The position numbers and the translations under genes were made by a program. Positions 8,524 through 17,670 of a stretch of 21,523 bases of DNA are shown in pieces. The notes beneath the pieces were generated by a model. It had not been told where the DNA came from and did no database searches. It saw nothing but the letters and a program-made list of their open reading frames with translations. Source of the DNA: Monoraphidium neglectum (taxonomy: Eukaryota > Chlorophyta > Chlorophyceae > Sphaeropleales > Selenastraceae); contig NW_014012893.1 in assembly GCF_000611645.1 (NCBI RefSeq), forward strand, positions 1 through 21,523, read 5' to 3'. Within the stretch, counting starts at the first letter, position 1. Every line of letters begins with the position of its first letter.

Positions 8524-11500
8524 TCATTGCAATCCAACGAACCGCGCGATCGCCCCCAACACGCCGCCGCCTTTCCGCCCCTGCTCCTGCTGCCGCCCGT
8601 CGCCAACCTGCGCCGCTGCTGCCTCTGCCTGTGCCCCTGCCTCTGCCTCTGCCGCTCCTGCTGCAGCTGCTGCTGCTGCCGCCGCGGCCTTCGCTTCCTT
8701 GGCTGCCGCTGCCTCAGCTCGCCGCGCTGTAAGATCGGCGAGCCATGCCTTGTGACGTGCGATGATGTCAGCAGCCTCGTCAGCTGGGTAGTTGTAACGA
8801 GGCAAGGTGGTGTCGCGCCAGTACTCCCAGTCTGGGTGGGACAGCAGCCCATTAAGCGCTGGGTCAAACACCTTCGGGGGTGAGTGTGAGTGAGTGACAG
8901 GGACAGAGTGAGTGACTGTGTGTGCATGGGTGTGTGTGTTTGCGCGCGACGGCAAGCATGTGTTTTTGTGCATGCAGGCGCGGCATACGGCAATTGAGCA
9001 GGGGGTTGCTTGGATAGTTTGTGGGGGCAGTATCCAAGTTGCAAGGGCTTCAAGGCCAGGTCCGGTCCAAACTCTTTGACGCTGCATGCTCCACCAATCG
9101 CCGACCAACAAACCGCAGGCGCCCGAGTCATGGCAGACGCGGGCTAGCGTGTGGGCCACCCCAACTTTCGCCAGGCCTGCAAGCCAAGCAACCACGCCCG
9201 CCCCATTCGCGCGTGAGCCGCACGGCACATGCCCCGTGCCCCGCACCTCTTGCCGGAACGCGCGCTGCTCCCCGCGGCCGCCCTCCCTCAGGGTGAGGGC
9301 GTCCCCCGAGTACTTGGCCACCAGGGGTATCTCCTCCCCCCAGGACTTGGCAAAGGGCGAGAACCTGCAGGTTTGCAGGGGGGGGGTCGGGCAGGGGTGA
9401 GGGTGATGCGGCAGAGGTGAGACTGGGCAGAGGGCGTATGAGTCTGGGGGGGAGGACAGCCTGCAGCGCAGGGTCGCCAGCAGGGATGACTGTGAAAGCG
9501 CAGCAGCATCCCCTGGTAGCGTCTGCAGTGCAGCCCTCGTCAAAGGTGCCCATGTTACAAAGAGGCCAGGGACTGCTAGGCCCTCAAAGTGCCGTGAGCA
9601 GTGGCGTTGGTGTGCGGGCGCTCACTTATTGTCGGACAGCAGCAGCGTGTGGGGCGGCGCCTTGGGCACCGTGATGCGGCCCGGGGCGGAGAGCGCCACC
9701 ACCAGCAGGTCGAGGGACATCCTGCCCTGGGAGACCGCCACAGCCGCGCCGATCATATTCCTGGGGTATGGGGTCACCGCCGGGTGGTCGGGCGGTGTAA
9801 TGGGCATCACACTCACAGCGTTGGCCGCGCACGCGCCGTTCAGGCAACTGATTGAGGACCAGGCAGCGGCCGGAACGGATGGGCATCAATTTGCTTACTT
9901 TCGAGCAAACCCCTGCTGGTTTGCCAGGCGGACCAGGTGCAGGGGCCAGGGCACATAGCCCTGCTGAGCGTGAGAAACCAGGCGCCTTCAGCACAACGCA
10001 GCACGCAACCAGGGGCGGTATGTTGTGATACCAGCTGGGCACCAAGGAAAGAGCCAGTCATGATGCGTGTCGCATGTGTGGGTGTGGAGGGGGGCTCTCA
10101 CCTGATCTGGTTGAGCATGAAGGAGTCTCCCTTGACCTCCAGCCGCAGGCAGGGGGTGCCACCTTGGTGGGGTTGCAAGGGCCGAGGACAGGGGGGGGGA
10201 GTCTTCGGAAAACAGTGCAGCACGCAAAGATGCATAATGGCATCTCAATTTGTGACCAGAGGGTCCTGCCTACCTTTTTGCTGCAGTTGTATTCGCATGG
10301 ACAGCCTTCAGTTGTACCTGCTTGTGCGCATGCAGGCACCGACATCTGTACCCGCACCTACACCCTCCGCACTCACCTTCCACCAGCGGCCGCGGGTCGC
10401 CTGCCGTGAAGCTGCTGATCCTCCGGTAGTGAGTCATCACCACCGGGTCTTTGGGGTCGGGGTCGTCCAGGAACCGCATCCGCTGCACCCACTCGCGCTC
10501 CCCAGCCCCTGCCTCCGCCGCCGCCCCGTCACCACCTCCACCCTCCGCCCCGTTCCGCTCATCATCCTCCGCCTGGCTGCCGGATGCGCCCGCATCTCCG
10601 GCTGCGTCCGAGGCAGAGCCGCCGCCGCCCGCGGGAGCCCCCTCCACCGCCGCTGCTGCCGCCGCGCCCGCACCCGCGCTCGCGCCCGCCGCTCCCTCTC
10701 GCAGCTGCCGCCGCTCCGCCTCCTGCGCCGCCCACTTCTCGACCATGGTCCTGCTGCCCCTGTCGCTCTTCACGTACTGCTTCCTGTCCCCCGCAAAGTT
10801 GTGGAACGGCCGCTGACCCACGTACTGCTGCAGCGCGGCCCTGAACAGCGCCAGGCGCTCGGCGTCACCCGGCCCGNNNNNNNNNNNNNNNNNNNNNNNN
10901 NNNNNNNNNNNNNNNNNNNNNNNNNNNNNNNNNNNNNNNNNNNNNNNNNNNNNNNNNNNNNNNNNNNNNNNNNNNNNNNNNNNNNNNNNNNNNNNNNNNN
11001 NNNNNNNNNNNNNNNNNNNNNNNNNNNNNNNNNNNNNNNNNNNNNNNNNNNNNNNNNNNNNNNNNNNNNNNNNNNNNNNNNNNNNNNNNNNNNNNNNNNN
11101 NNNNNNNNNNNNNNNNNNNNNNNNNNNNNNNNNNNNNNNNNNNNNNNNNNNNNNNNNNNNNNNNNNNNNNNNNNNNNNNNNNNNNNNNNNNNNNNNNNNN
11201 NNNNNNNNNNNNNNNNNNNNNNNNNNNNNNNNNNNNNNNNNNNNNNNNNNNNNNNNNNNNNNNNNNNNNNNNNNNNNNNNNNNNNNNNNNNNNNNNNNNN
11301 NNNNNNNNNNNNNNNNNNNNNNNNNNNNNNNNNNNNNNNNNNNNNNGCGCTCGGCGTCACCCGGCCCGGTGCCGTCGGGTGACGCCAGGCCGAGGGTGCC
11401 CGAGGGCAGGTAGTACTCATAGGTTCGGGTGAGGCACCAGCGGCGCACGTTGAACTTCTTGGTGGTGCGCTGCGCATGGTCGGGTGGGGGGGATGACAGC

Positions 11501-12782
11501 ATGATGACATCATCTGATGGGGCTGGTCGCACTGGCAGACACGGGGATGAAACCGCAAGCACGTCTGCTGTGTCTGCACGCAGTGACGCGCCGTTCTCTT
11601 ATGGGGGTGGTCATCCCACCACCCCTGTGCCAAATCGGATCCGCGACCCAGACGCTGCGCTGGAGCATCGTGCCCAGCCATCGCGCCCCTCTCTCAAAGG
11701 ACCTACCTGCACCGACAGCACGCGCACTGAGGCCGGCAGGTGGGCATTGACCATCCGCGCAAAGGCGATGCCCTCGGGGTCGACCTCGAACAGGGTGTCC
11801 TGCAGCAGCAGGCGCACACTGATGACCTGCGGGGGCGAGCGGTCAATGTCGATCACATTGGTGCTCCCCCGGCTCGAGACCCAGGGGCGCGGGGTCTCAA
11901 GTGTGAGGCGCCAGGCAGCATGCTAGAGGGGCCACGCGGGGCCGAACAGTGCAGCACACGGGGTTCCAAGCGTCGATCGCCGCGGCTGCTCTCCGTTGCC
12001 GCCGGCCGCCCCTCCAGCCACCACGGCCCCCCGCCGCTCCACCCAGAGTACCCGCGCCGCGCTCGCGCGCGCTGCCCACCGTGCATAGGGAGTGGACGCC
12101 CTTGTCTGTCCTGCTGCTGCGCGCCCACTTGGTCTTCCGGAAGTCCCCGTAGTTGGCCTCAGAGATCATGCCCGCCTCAAACAGCGCGCGCTCGAGCACA
12201 CCCTCCACCGTGGCCTGCTGCGGCATGTCCCGGTTGGCCTGCAGGCCTGGGGCGTCGGGGTTTGGTCGCGGGGCGGGGTTCAGGCAGATTATGATGGCGC
12301 GCGCCGTAAAGCTGCGCGGAGCGGTGGTCGGGCGAGGTCGCTTCAGGGAGCTGCTGGAAGCGTGGCGGGCAGCAAACGCACGATGGACAAGGGTTCACTA
12401 GACGCCACTCAGCTGGGCTTCGCCGGACCCCGCTTTGCTCATGGTCAAGTGTTCAATGCTGGACGACCAACCCACCGCTGAAGTCCGTGCCCACGTAACC
12501 GATGTGCAGCGCCACCGTGCGCTTGCGCAGGCGCCCGCCGCTGCCGTCATCAGCGGCCGTGTCCGCGCCCGCGTCCTCGTCAGGGGCTGCTGCGGCGCTC
12601 AACGGTGACCCATCGGCAGGCGCCCCAGCCATGCCACTTGCGCGGACGAGGGTCCGCACAAATGGGGCTAGGCGGCAAGGGGTGGCGCGGGCGAGCACCG
12701 TTTTGGTGACAGTACGGCGGCTGCCGCCACGAGCCGAGGTGGGCGGTGCGTGCGGGGGCTGGTGTGCCCGCAGCGTAGACAT
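8524..12782 (-). CDS. PUS1: tRNA pseudouridine synthase, TruA/PUS1 type
   Basis: Complete spliced gene. Minus-strand exons are 12782-12476, 12246-12080, 11826-11707, 11469-10377 (with the N gap), 10162-10102, 9760-9626, 9364-9247 and 8871-8524, phases all consistent. With the gap collapsed the product is 618 aa. Residues 1-50 are rich in Arg/Ser/Thr/Ala without acidic residues, like an organelle presequence. Core motifs in order: HIGYVGTDFSG (~90-103), LERALFEAG, SSRTDKGVHS with the catalytic Asp at 150, RTYEYYLP, YVGQRPFHNF (~250-259), DSFMLNQIRNMIG (~411-423) and LLLSDNKFSPFAK. Residues ~290-360 are an Ala/Gly/Glu-rich insert absent from ordinary family members, and the C-terminus is an Ala/Glu-rich helix. 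The family isomerises uridines in tRNA (for example 27/28) and some other RNAs. Met51 gives a possible second start without the presequence. The symbol is by family; PUS1 versus a close paralogue is not resolved. Confidence 0.9.
8879..8940. repeat. (GTGA)n/(GT)n simple repeat near an intron acceptor
   Basis: Degenerate TGAG/TGTG repeat on the plus strand. In the sense of the PUS1-like gene it is a TCAC/CACA tract lying just upstream of the acceptor at 8872, the last ~60 nt of the final intron. Confidence 0.8.
10855..10876. repeat. 22-bp sequence, left copy flanking the N gap
   Basis: These 22 bases (starting gcgctcggcg, ending cggcccg) are identical to 11347-11368 on the other side of the gap. 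The pattern is that of two contig ends that overlap but were not merged. Confidence 0.95.
10877..11346. other. Assembly gap, 470 N, probably artefactual
   Basis: Run of 470 unknown bases inside exon 4 of the PUS1-like gene. Removing the Ns plus one copy of the flanking 22-bp repeat deletes 492 nt (164 codons), keeps the frame and joins GTGPGDAER to LALFRAALQQ, giving a normal-looking family segment before YVGQRPFHNF. Confidence 0.95.
11347..11368. repeat. 22-bp sequence, right copy flanking the N gap
   Basis: Exact copy of 10855-10876, immediately following the last N. The sequence continues in the same reading frame of the PUS1-like exon. Confidence 0.95.
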
Positions 12783-13058
12783 GAGACTATCCGTTGCTTA
12801 GTGTCAGCGTTACTTTCAGGCTCCTGTGTCATGCAATTTGACGTTGACGTGTGTGTCACAGCAAGTGATCTGGCACATCTGTCGTATAGTGCTTGATGTG
12901 CATTGAAGATGGACGCATGCACAACAGTCAGTTTGAAGGGCTGCTAGGCAACCATACATATCGCGAGGGTGGCACTGCACGCACGCAGGCTCCAAATTAC
13001 AAGTCCTAGTTTGGCCCCTTGACATCAAACAGGCTGAAAAGCGCTGATTTATCATATC
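12783..13058. promoter_or_regulatory. Divergent promoter between PUS1-like and enoyl-CoA hydratase genes
   Basis: Only 276 bp separate the two start codons, so both promoters and 5' UTRs lie here. A direct double ttgacgttgacgtg at 12838-12851 contains two TGACG words, the core bound by plant bZIP (TGA-type) factors. AT-rich patches lie at 12950-12962 (catacatat) and 13049-13058, beside the hydratase start. No canonical TATAAA is visible. The promoter role is inferred from geometry. Confidence 0.6.
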
Positions 13059-15302
13059 ATGATTCTCAGGCAGCTGATTACAAGCGCACGTCACCCACGG
13101 CTCGCCGCGTGGGTGGCGCCCGCCTGGCCAACCGGGCATGCCAGCGATGCCACGCTTGCTTCCTCCGCTGCGGCACCGCCCTCCAGCCCGGGCCAGCAGC
13201 CGCCTGTCCTGGTGGAGGACCGCGGCACGCATGCTATCATCACCCTGAATAGACCCAAGGCGCTCAACGCGCTGTCGGCCGAGGTGGGCGCGTGCGGGCG
13301 TGATTTGTCAGCCCCGCATTGGGGCGCTCCCGGTCCTTCTGCATCCATAAGTCAGGCCTTCCCATTGGCTGGACCGTGTGGGATTGCAAGTCCAGGATGC
13401 ACACATACACAATATAAACAGCTATACGCTGAGCTGGAACCCTGGCATCCCGGCTTTCCAAAAGGTCTTTCTTTTCACCTTGCAGTGCAACGCTGATTTG
13501 CTCCCGCCGCCCCGCGCAGCTCTGCCACGCGCTGCTGTCGGCGGTGCGCTCCCTGGATGGCGACCCCCGCCTGGGCGCCATCGTCATCACGGGCAGCGGG
13601 CGCGCGTTCGCGGCAGGGGTGGACATAAAGGAGCTGGAGGGGCTCAGCCAGGAGCAGGTGCGTGCGCGGCGCGCGTGCGTGTGTGTGTGTGTGTGTGTGT
13701 GTTGGGGAGGACCGGCACATGCACATGCTGCTGAATCATGCAGAGTGCTCCAAGCGCTGGGCAGCCTTGGCTGATGTAATACGCCTCCTGAGCCCCCTCC
13801 GACCTGCGGTACTCCGGCCCCATCCCCACAACCGCCCGCCATTCAGCCACGCGCCAGCGTGCCGCGCCTCACCGACGACACGGTCCTGCATCTCCCACAA
13901 TACTGCACCCTGGCTTGGGCAACGCCCGCCTGCTGCAAAACCTGCCGCAGCTCTGGCGCCTGGTAGCTGTCGCAACCTGCCCATAGCATCGCAATTCACT
14001 GCCATCAGCCCTTTGGCCAGTCACAGGCCGTGTTGCCACGTCCGTCCGCCCCGCTCGTCCCTCTGCGCCACGCCCTCTCAGGCGCGGCAGGTGCGCCCCG
14101 TAGAGCTGCTGGACGGCCTCGCGGCCGTGGCCACCCCGCTGGTGGCCGCGGTCAACGGCTATGCGCTGGGCGGCGGCTGCGAGCTGGCCCTGATGTGTGA
14201 CATCATCGTGGCAGGGGAGGCGGCGGTGTTTGGACTGGTGGGTGCATGGAGTGTGGCCTTGATGAACTTGATTGAATGTGTTCCGCAGAGGCTTTGCAGT
14301 CAGTCGAAAGGGCGAGGCAGTGGCGCGGGAAGGCCGGATTAGGTGGGCATGACTTCAAGGATATATAGGCGAGGGGATTCGGCTGTGCGCTTTGAGCCTG
14401 CGTTTCTTGAAGCAGGGATCCCCCAAGTGGGCAGATACAGACGTTTTTCACACAACCGCACCTTGCGCTGCGTTCACCCCGGCCGCTGCTGGCTGGCGGC
14501 CCGCTGCGACTGGCCTAGCCCAACAACCTCCGACCCCGCTCTGTCTCACCCCCTTTTCTACGAGTCTCACACCCTCCTCCTCTTAACCCTCCCCTCATGG
14601 ACCCACTCAAACAGCCCGAGCTGCAGCTGGGGGTGATGCCCGCAATGGGGGGCACCCAACGGCTGCCGCGGCTGGTGGGGCGGCCCCTGGCTATGGACGT
14701 CGTGCTCACGGGGCGCAGGTGCGTGGGGATCTGCACGGCAGCCTGACGGACGGAAGCTGGGGAGGCGGGCGGCAAAAGGCCGCGCAGCTTGCACGCGCCT
14801 GGAGCACCAGCGAGGGCGCTGCTTCAAGCTGGACTCTCATGCAGGACATGTGGAGGTGTCAACACGGGCAGACACAGGCAGGCTGTGCGTTGAGCCCCTG
14901 GCGATGGTGGATGAAGAGGTCTCCATGACTAACGGCACGCTGCTGCGGCCAGCCATGCGCCCTGCTAGCGAGCCACGCTGCGCAGGTTTCACTGGACCAG
15001 AGCACTGCCACGCCCGCCCCTTGCGACGCAGGCTCACTGCCCAGGAGGCGCTGGCCGCCGGCCTCGTCAGCCGCGTGGTGCAAGACCCCGTCGCGGTAGC
15101 TTCAGCGATCGCGGCGCGTGTCGCGTCGTCGACGCCAGCCGGCGCGGCGGCGCGCGCCAAGGCGGCGGTGCGGGCGTCCGAGGCGCTGCCAATTGCGGAG
15201 GGGCTGGCGCTGGAGCGGGAGTTGTTTTACTCGTGCTTTGGGCCTGAGCAGAAAGAGGGGATGGCGGCGTTCAGGGAAAAGCGGCCACCCAAGTTCCGGT
15301 GA
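13059..15302 (+). CDS. ECHS1: Enoyl-CoA hydratase (crotonase), mitochondrial type
   Basis: Complete spliced gene. Exons are 13059-13283, 13520-13657, 14082-14237, 14615-14718 and 15032-15302, giving 297 aa, close to the ~290 of mitochondrial enoyl-CoA hydratases. Residues 1-45 ([18 protein letters not shown]...) are basic and amphipathic, fitting a mitochondrial presequence. Core: [24 protein letters not shown] (oxyanion hole); [18 protein letters not shown] with Glu155; [17 protein letters not shown] with Glu175; [16 protein letters not shown]. The two glutamates are 20 residues apart, as Glu144/Glu164 are in the rat enzyme, so hydratase activity (water addition to 2-trans-enoyl-CoA in beta-oxidation or branched-chain amino acid breakdown) is likely. 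No C-terminal SKL-type peroxisomal signal is seen. The exon 3 acceptor could alternatively be at 14090/14091 (three codons shorter). It shares a divergent promoter with the PUS1-like gene. Confidence 0.93.
13677..13702 (+). repeat. (GT)n microsatellite just inside a splice donor
   Basis: GT tract beginning about 20 nt after the donor of intron 2 (13658) of the hydratase gene, preceded by a GTGCGTGCG-like lead-in. Confidence 0.9.
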
Positions 15303-17670
15303 GACTGCCTCACATGCACACGCGTGGTTGGCACCAGAGAAAGCAGGGCCTAAAACGAAATGGGGGATTGCGCCCAATGAGTTTGGTGATCACCACCACT
15401 CATTCGAGGCGCCCCTTCCTGGTGTGAAGCTCCAGCAGCGACGTGGCGCGCCATGCGCCGCACACCACATGGCCGCGGCGCCTGGGCGGGCTGCCCGGGG
15501 ACGTCTCTGTGGACAAAATCGAAGCGCGCCCAGCCTTCAGCGCCTGGTGTGTGCTTGGTTACAATACGGGGAGTTGTTGTTGTTTACAAGCCTGGTTTTT
15601 TTACAGTACAGCGAGCTTGTTGTGGGGGCTGCAACCCTGCTGAGGTCTTGTTCAGTGGCACAGGCCGGGGCAATGGCCACGGCTGCTCTTTTGCTTGGGC
15701 TGTTGAGCAATCATCTCAACTGGCTGGGGTCGATTTTTTTACCATCGCCCCTCGACTGAACGCAAGCAGGCCCAGGACGGGGGGTGCCGCGGGGCGCCGT
15801 ATGATGAGCCTCCAAAGAGCCTGATTTCATTTTGCCTCATGGCCAATCGCATCCTGCCCTTTTTCTGCATCCTGAATAGTGGCATGTTGTTACCAACCCA
15901 CCAATGTTGCGAGGTAAGCAACTGCAGCACCAGGTGTGCGGGGCGCATTCTTTTATGGGGTCATCTCACCAAGATTTGGGGTGCCACCTACATGCGCAGT
16001 GGAGGGAATCAGTTGCAACGTGCTGGGTGCGGTCCTGAGCCAGATGACAACAAGCACGCAGCGTCTGTCATGACTGATTCCATCCATTCGTGTGTCCGCC
16101 TCCCATGCTTTTGGCGCTGCACCCGTTGAGCTTGGGTAAATTCCAGAGGTTTGACTGGAAACTTTGATTCCAGCCGGTCAGCTGAAATTCCGGTACTGTA
16201 TCAGTGGCTCACTTAGAGCGAGTGCAGATACCAGGCGCAAGGTCACGGGCGTCTGATACAAAGCTGATTGTACCTGATCGCACAGGTTGTCGTGCCGCGT
16301 GTGACACTACTGGCTGGGTCGGATGCAAATGTGCGCCAGATGCTGGACAGCCTGCGGAGGGCGCTGCGGTGCGCTGATGTAAGTTAGTGCAAGGATATTG
16401 TTGGCGGGAGGCTGTCCGTCCTGCAGGCGCTCTTGGACTAGGTGGCCCTGTGTGGTGGCGGGCTGCTGCGTGACACCCTGCTCCACGCGGAGGTGCGGCG
16501 CATCACGGCGAGGTGGCTTCTTCTGCGTCAAAGCGGCGCCGCACTGGAGAGGCGAGGCGTCGCGGGCGGGTAAGGGCCGGGGGCCGCGCCCTCGCGTGGG
16601 CAGGGGTGCATGCAAGTGCTGCTTGCAGCAGAGGCATCCGGGTGACCACTGCCCAACCCGCCGCCAGCCGCAGTCTGGGGCCAGCGTGCTGGCCGCTCGT
16701 CTTCTCGTCTGGCATGGGTACTCCTGCTTTTGCGTCATCAAATCGCTTGTGATTCCCGTCGTGATAAGGCGGCTCTATGGGCGCCTGCGGCGCTGGCTGC
16801 GTTGTCAGCGGCAGCCCAGGGGCAGGCAGCGCACGGCAATGCAGTGCGGGCGAGTGGCAAACCCGGATGAGGGGGCACAGTGTTGTTGCCACGCCATGCC
16901 ACGCGCATACACGCTTCAAGAGAATCACTAGTGATGGCATCAAATTGTCGAGGTGTCCTGCAGTCATAGCCTTGCTCCACGGCATGGTCGGCAGATCAGC
17001 TGAGCTGACCAGGTGACCAGCCGCAATTCGGAGGGTGAGTGACAGGGAGATTGTGGCCGGAGCAAACACCTGTACTTGCTTGTCGTTGCTATTTCAGTAC
17101 ATCGATTGTACGAAGGACAACATCGTGCGCAAGCAGTAAATCCGACATCTTCGCTGCGCGAAAAGAGGACCCTTGCTCCTTTTAGGGAAGAGAGGAGTTC
17201 CTGACGCTGTTTCTGAAGGTGCAGTGCAACTCTCCTTTGAGAGCTGCGTGCAAGGGCCTGCGGGAACCGGACACAGGCTGCTGGCACGGGTCACTTGGGA
17301 TGTCGAGTGCAGCGCTGGGCGTCAAGACAGATAAAATGTGGCGTGAAAGCGCTCGATTTTACAGACTGCAGCACACATCACCACCATGCGGCCCAGCCGA
17401 AAGGGTGGCTGACTGGGGGCCATCGTTTGGGCGCGGTCCGCAACAGTGCAACCTGGCTTCAGTTGGTGCAGTTCTGCGCACCCCCTGTGCTGCCAGGTCC
17501 AGGATTTGAGCAGCAGATCTGGCAAAGGGCAACATACTCATCCTCGTTCACCCCCGCATCTGGCTAAAAACTGGCAGACTGGACACTGGAGCGCTGGCGT
17601 CCGGTGCCGGCAGGGACACCGCCGCACTGCATTTGCGGCACCAGAAGCCTAACGTAAACGGACGGCAGCC
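15303..17670. other. Gene-poor intergenic region
   Basis: About 2.4 kb. The first part is probably the 3' UTR of the hydratase; the only plus-strand TGTAA found is at 16378-16382, over 1 kb downstream. Both strands have several open frames (for example minus 16503-17069, plus 16398-16931) without recognisable motifs and without exon-like partners. A pair of exon-like blocks at 16286-16490 is listed separately. A short block after an acceptor at 17097 reads YIDCTKDNIVRKQ and a stop; I cannot connect it to anything. No terminal repeats or transposase traces were seen. Confidence 0.5.
16286..16490 (+). pseudogene. Possible relic exons resembling a TCP-1/chaperonin-like protein
   Basis: Block A (16286-16378, 31 codons) is bounded by CACAG and GTAAGT and reads VVVPRVTLLAGSDANV, QMLDSLRRALRCAD. 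Block B starts after CTGCAG at 16427, in phase, and reads ALLD, an in-frame TAG (16439-16441), then VALCGGGLLRDTLLHAE up to a possible donor (GAG|GTGCGG). The order 'VTLL.G...., ..L.S..RAL....., .V..GGG....L' recalls the group II chaperonin segment (TILLRG, ERSLHDAL, VPGGGA) and the BBS-type chaperonin-like proteins. The intervening intron would be only 48 nt, no ATP-site motif (GDGT) or other exon is visible nearby, and the stop interrupts the match. A chance resemblance, or the true 3' end of an unrecognised small gene ending at ALLD, remains possible. Confidence 0.28.

Noticed and set aside
8258..8527. 89-aa minus-strand frame downstream of the PUS1-like stop
   Set aside because: It overlaps the end of the confirmed gene in another frame, no family resemblance; better explained as 3' UTR.
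9937..11382. 481-aa plus-strand frame crossing the N gap
   Set aside because: Open only because Ns carry no stops. It is antisense to exons of the PUS1-like gene and shows no domain.
16378..16382. TGTAA as poly(A) signal of the hydratase gene
   Set aside because: It lies over 1 kb downstream and overlaps the GTAAGT donor-like site of the possible relic exon; kept only as a note, not as a feature.
16398..16931. 177-aa plus-strand frame
   Set aside because: Cys/Arg-rich composition typical of an out-of-frame reading; no recognisable family and it conflicts with the exon-like block B frame.
16503..17069. 188-aa minus-strand frame in the intergenic region
   Set aside because: Arg/Pro/Ala-rich translation typical of random GC-rich DNA, no motif, no splice partners, no promoter or poly(A) context.
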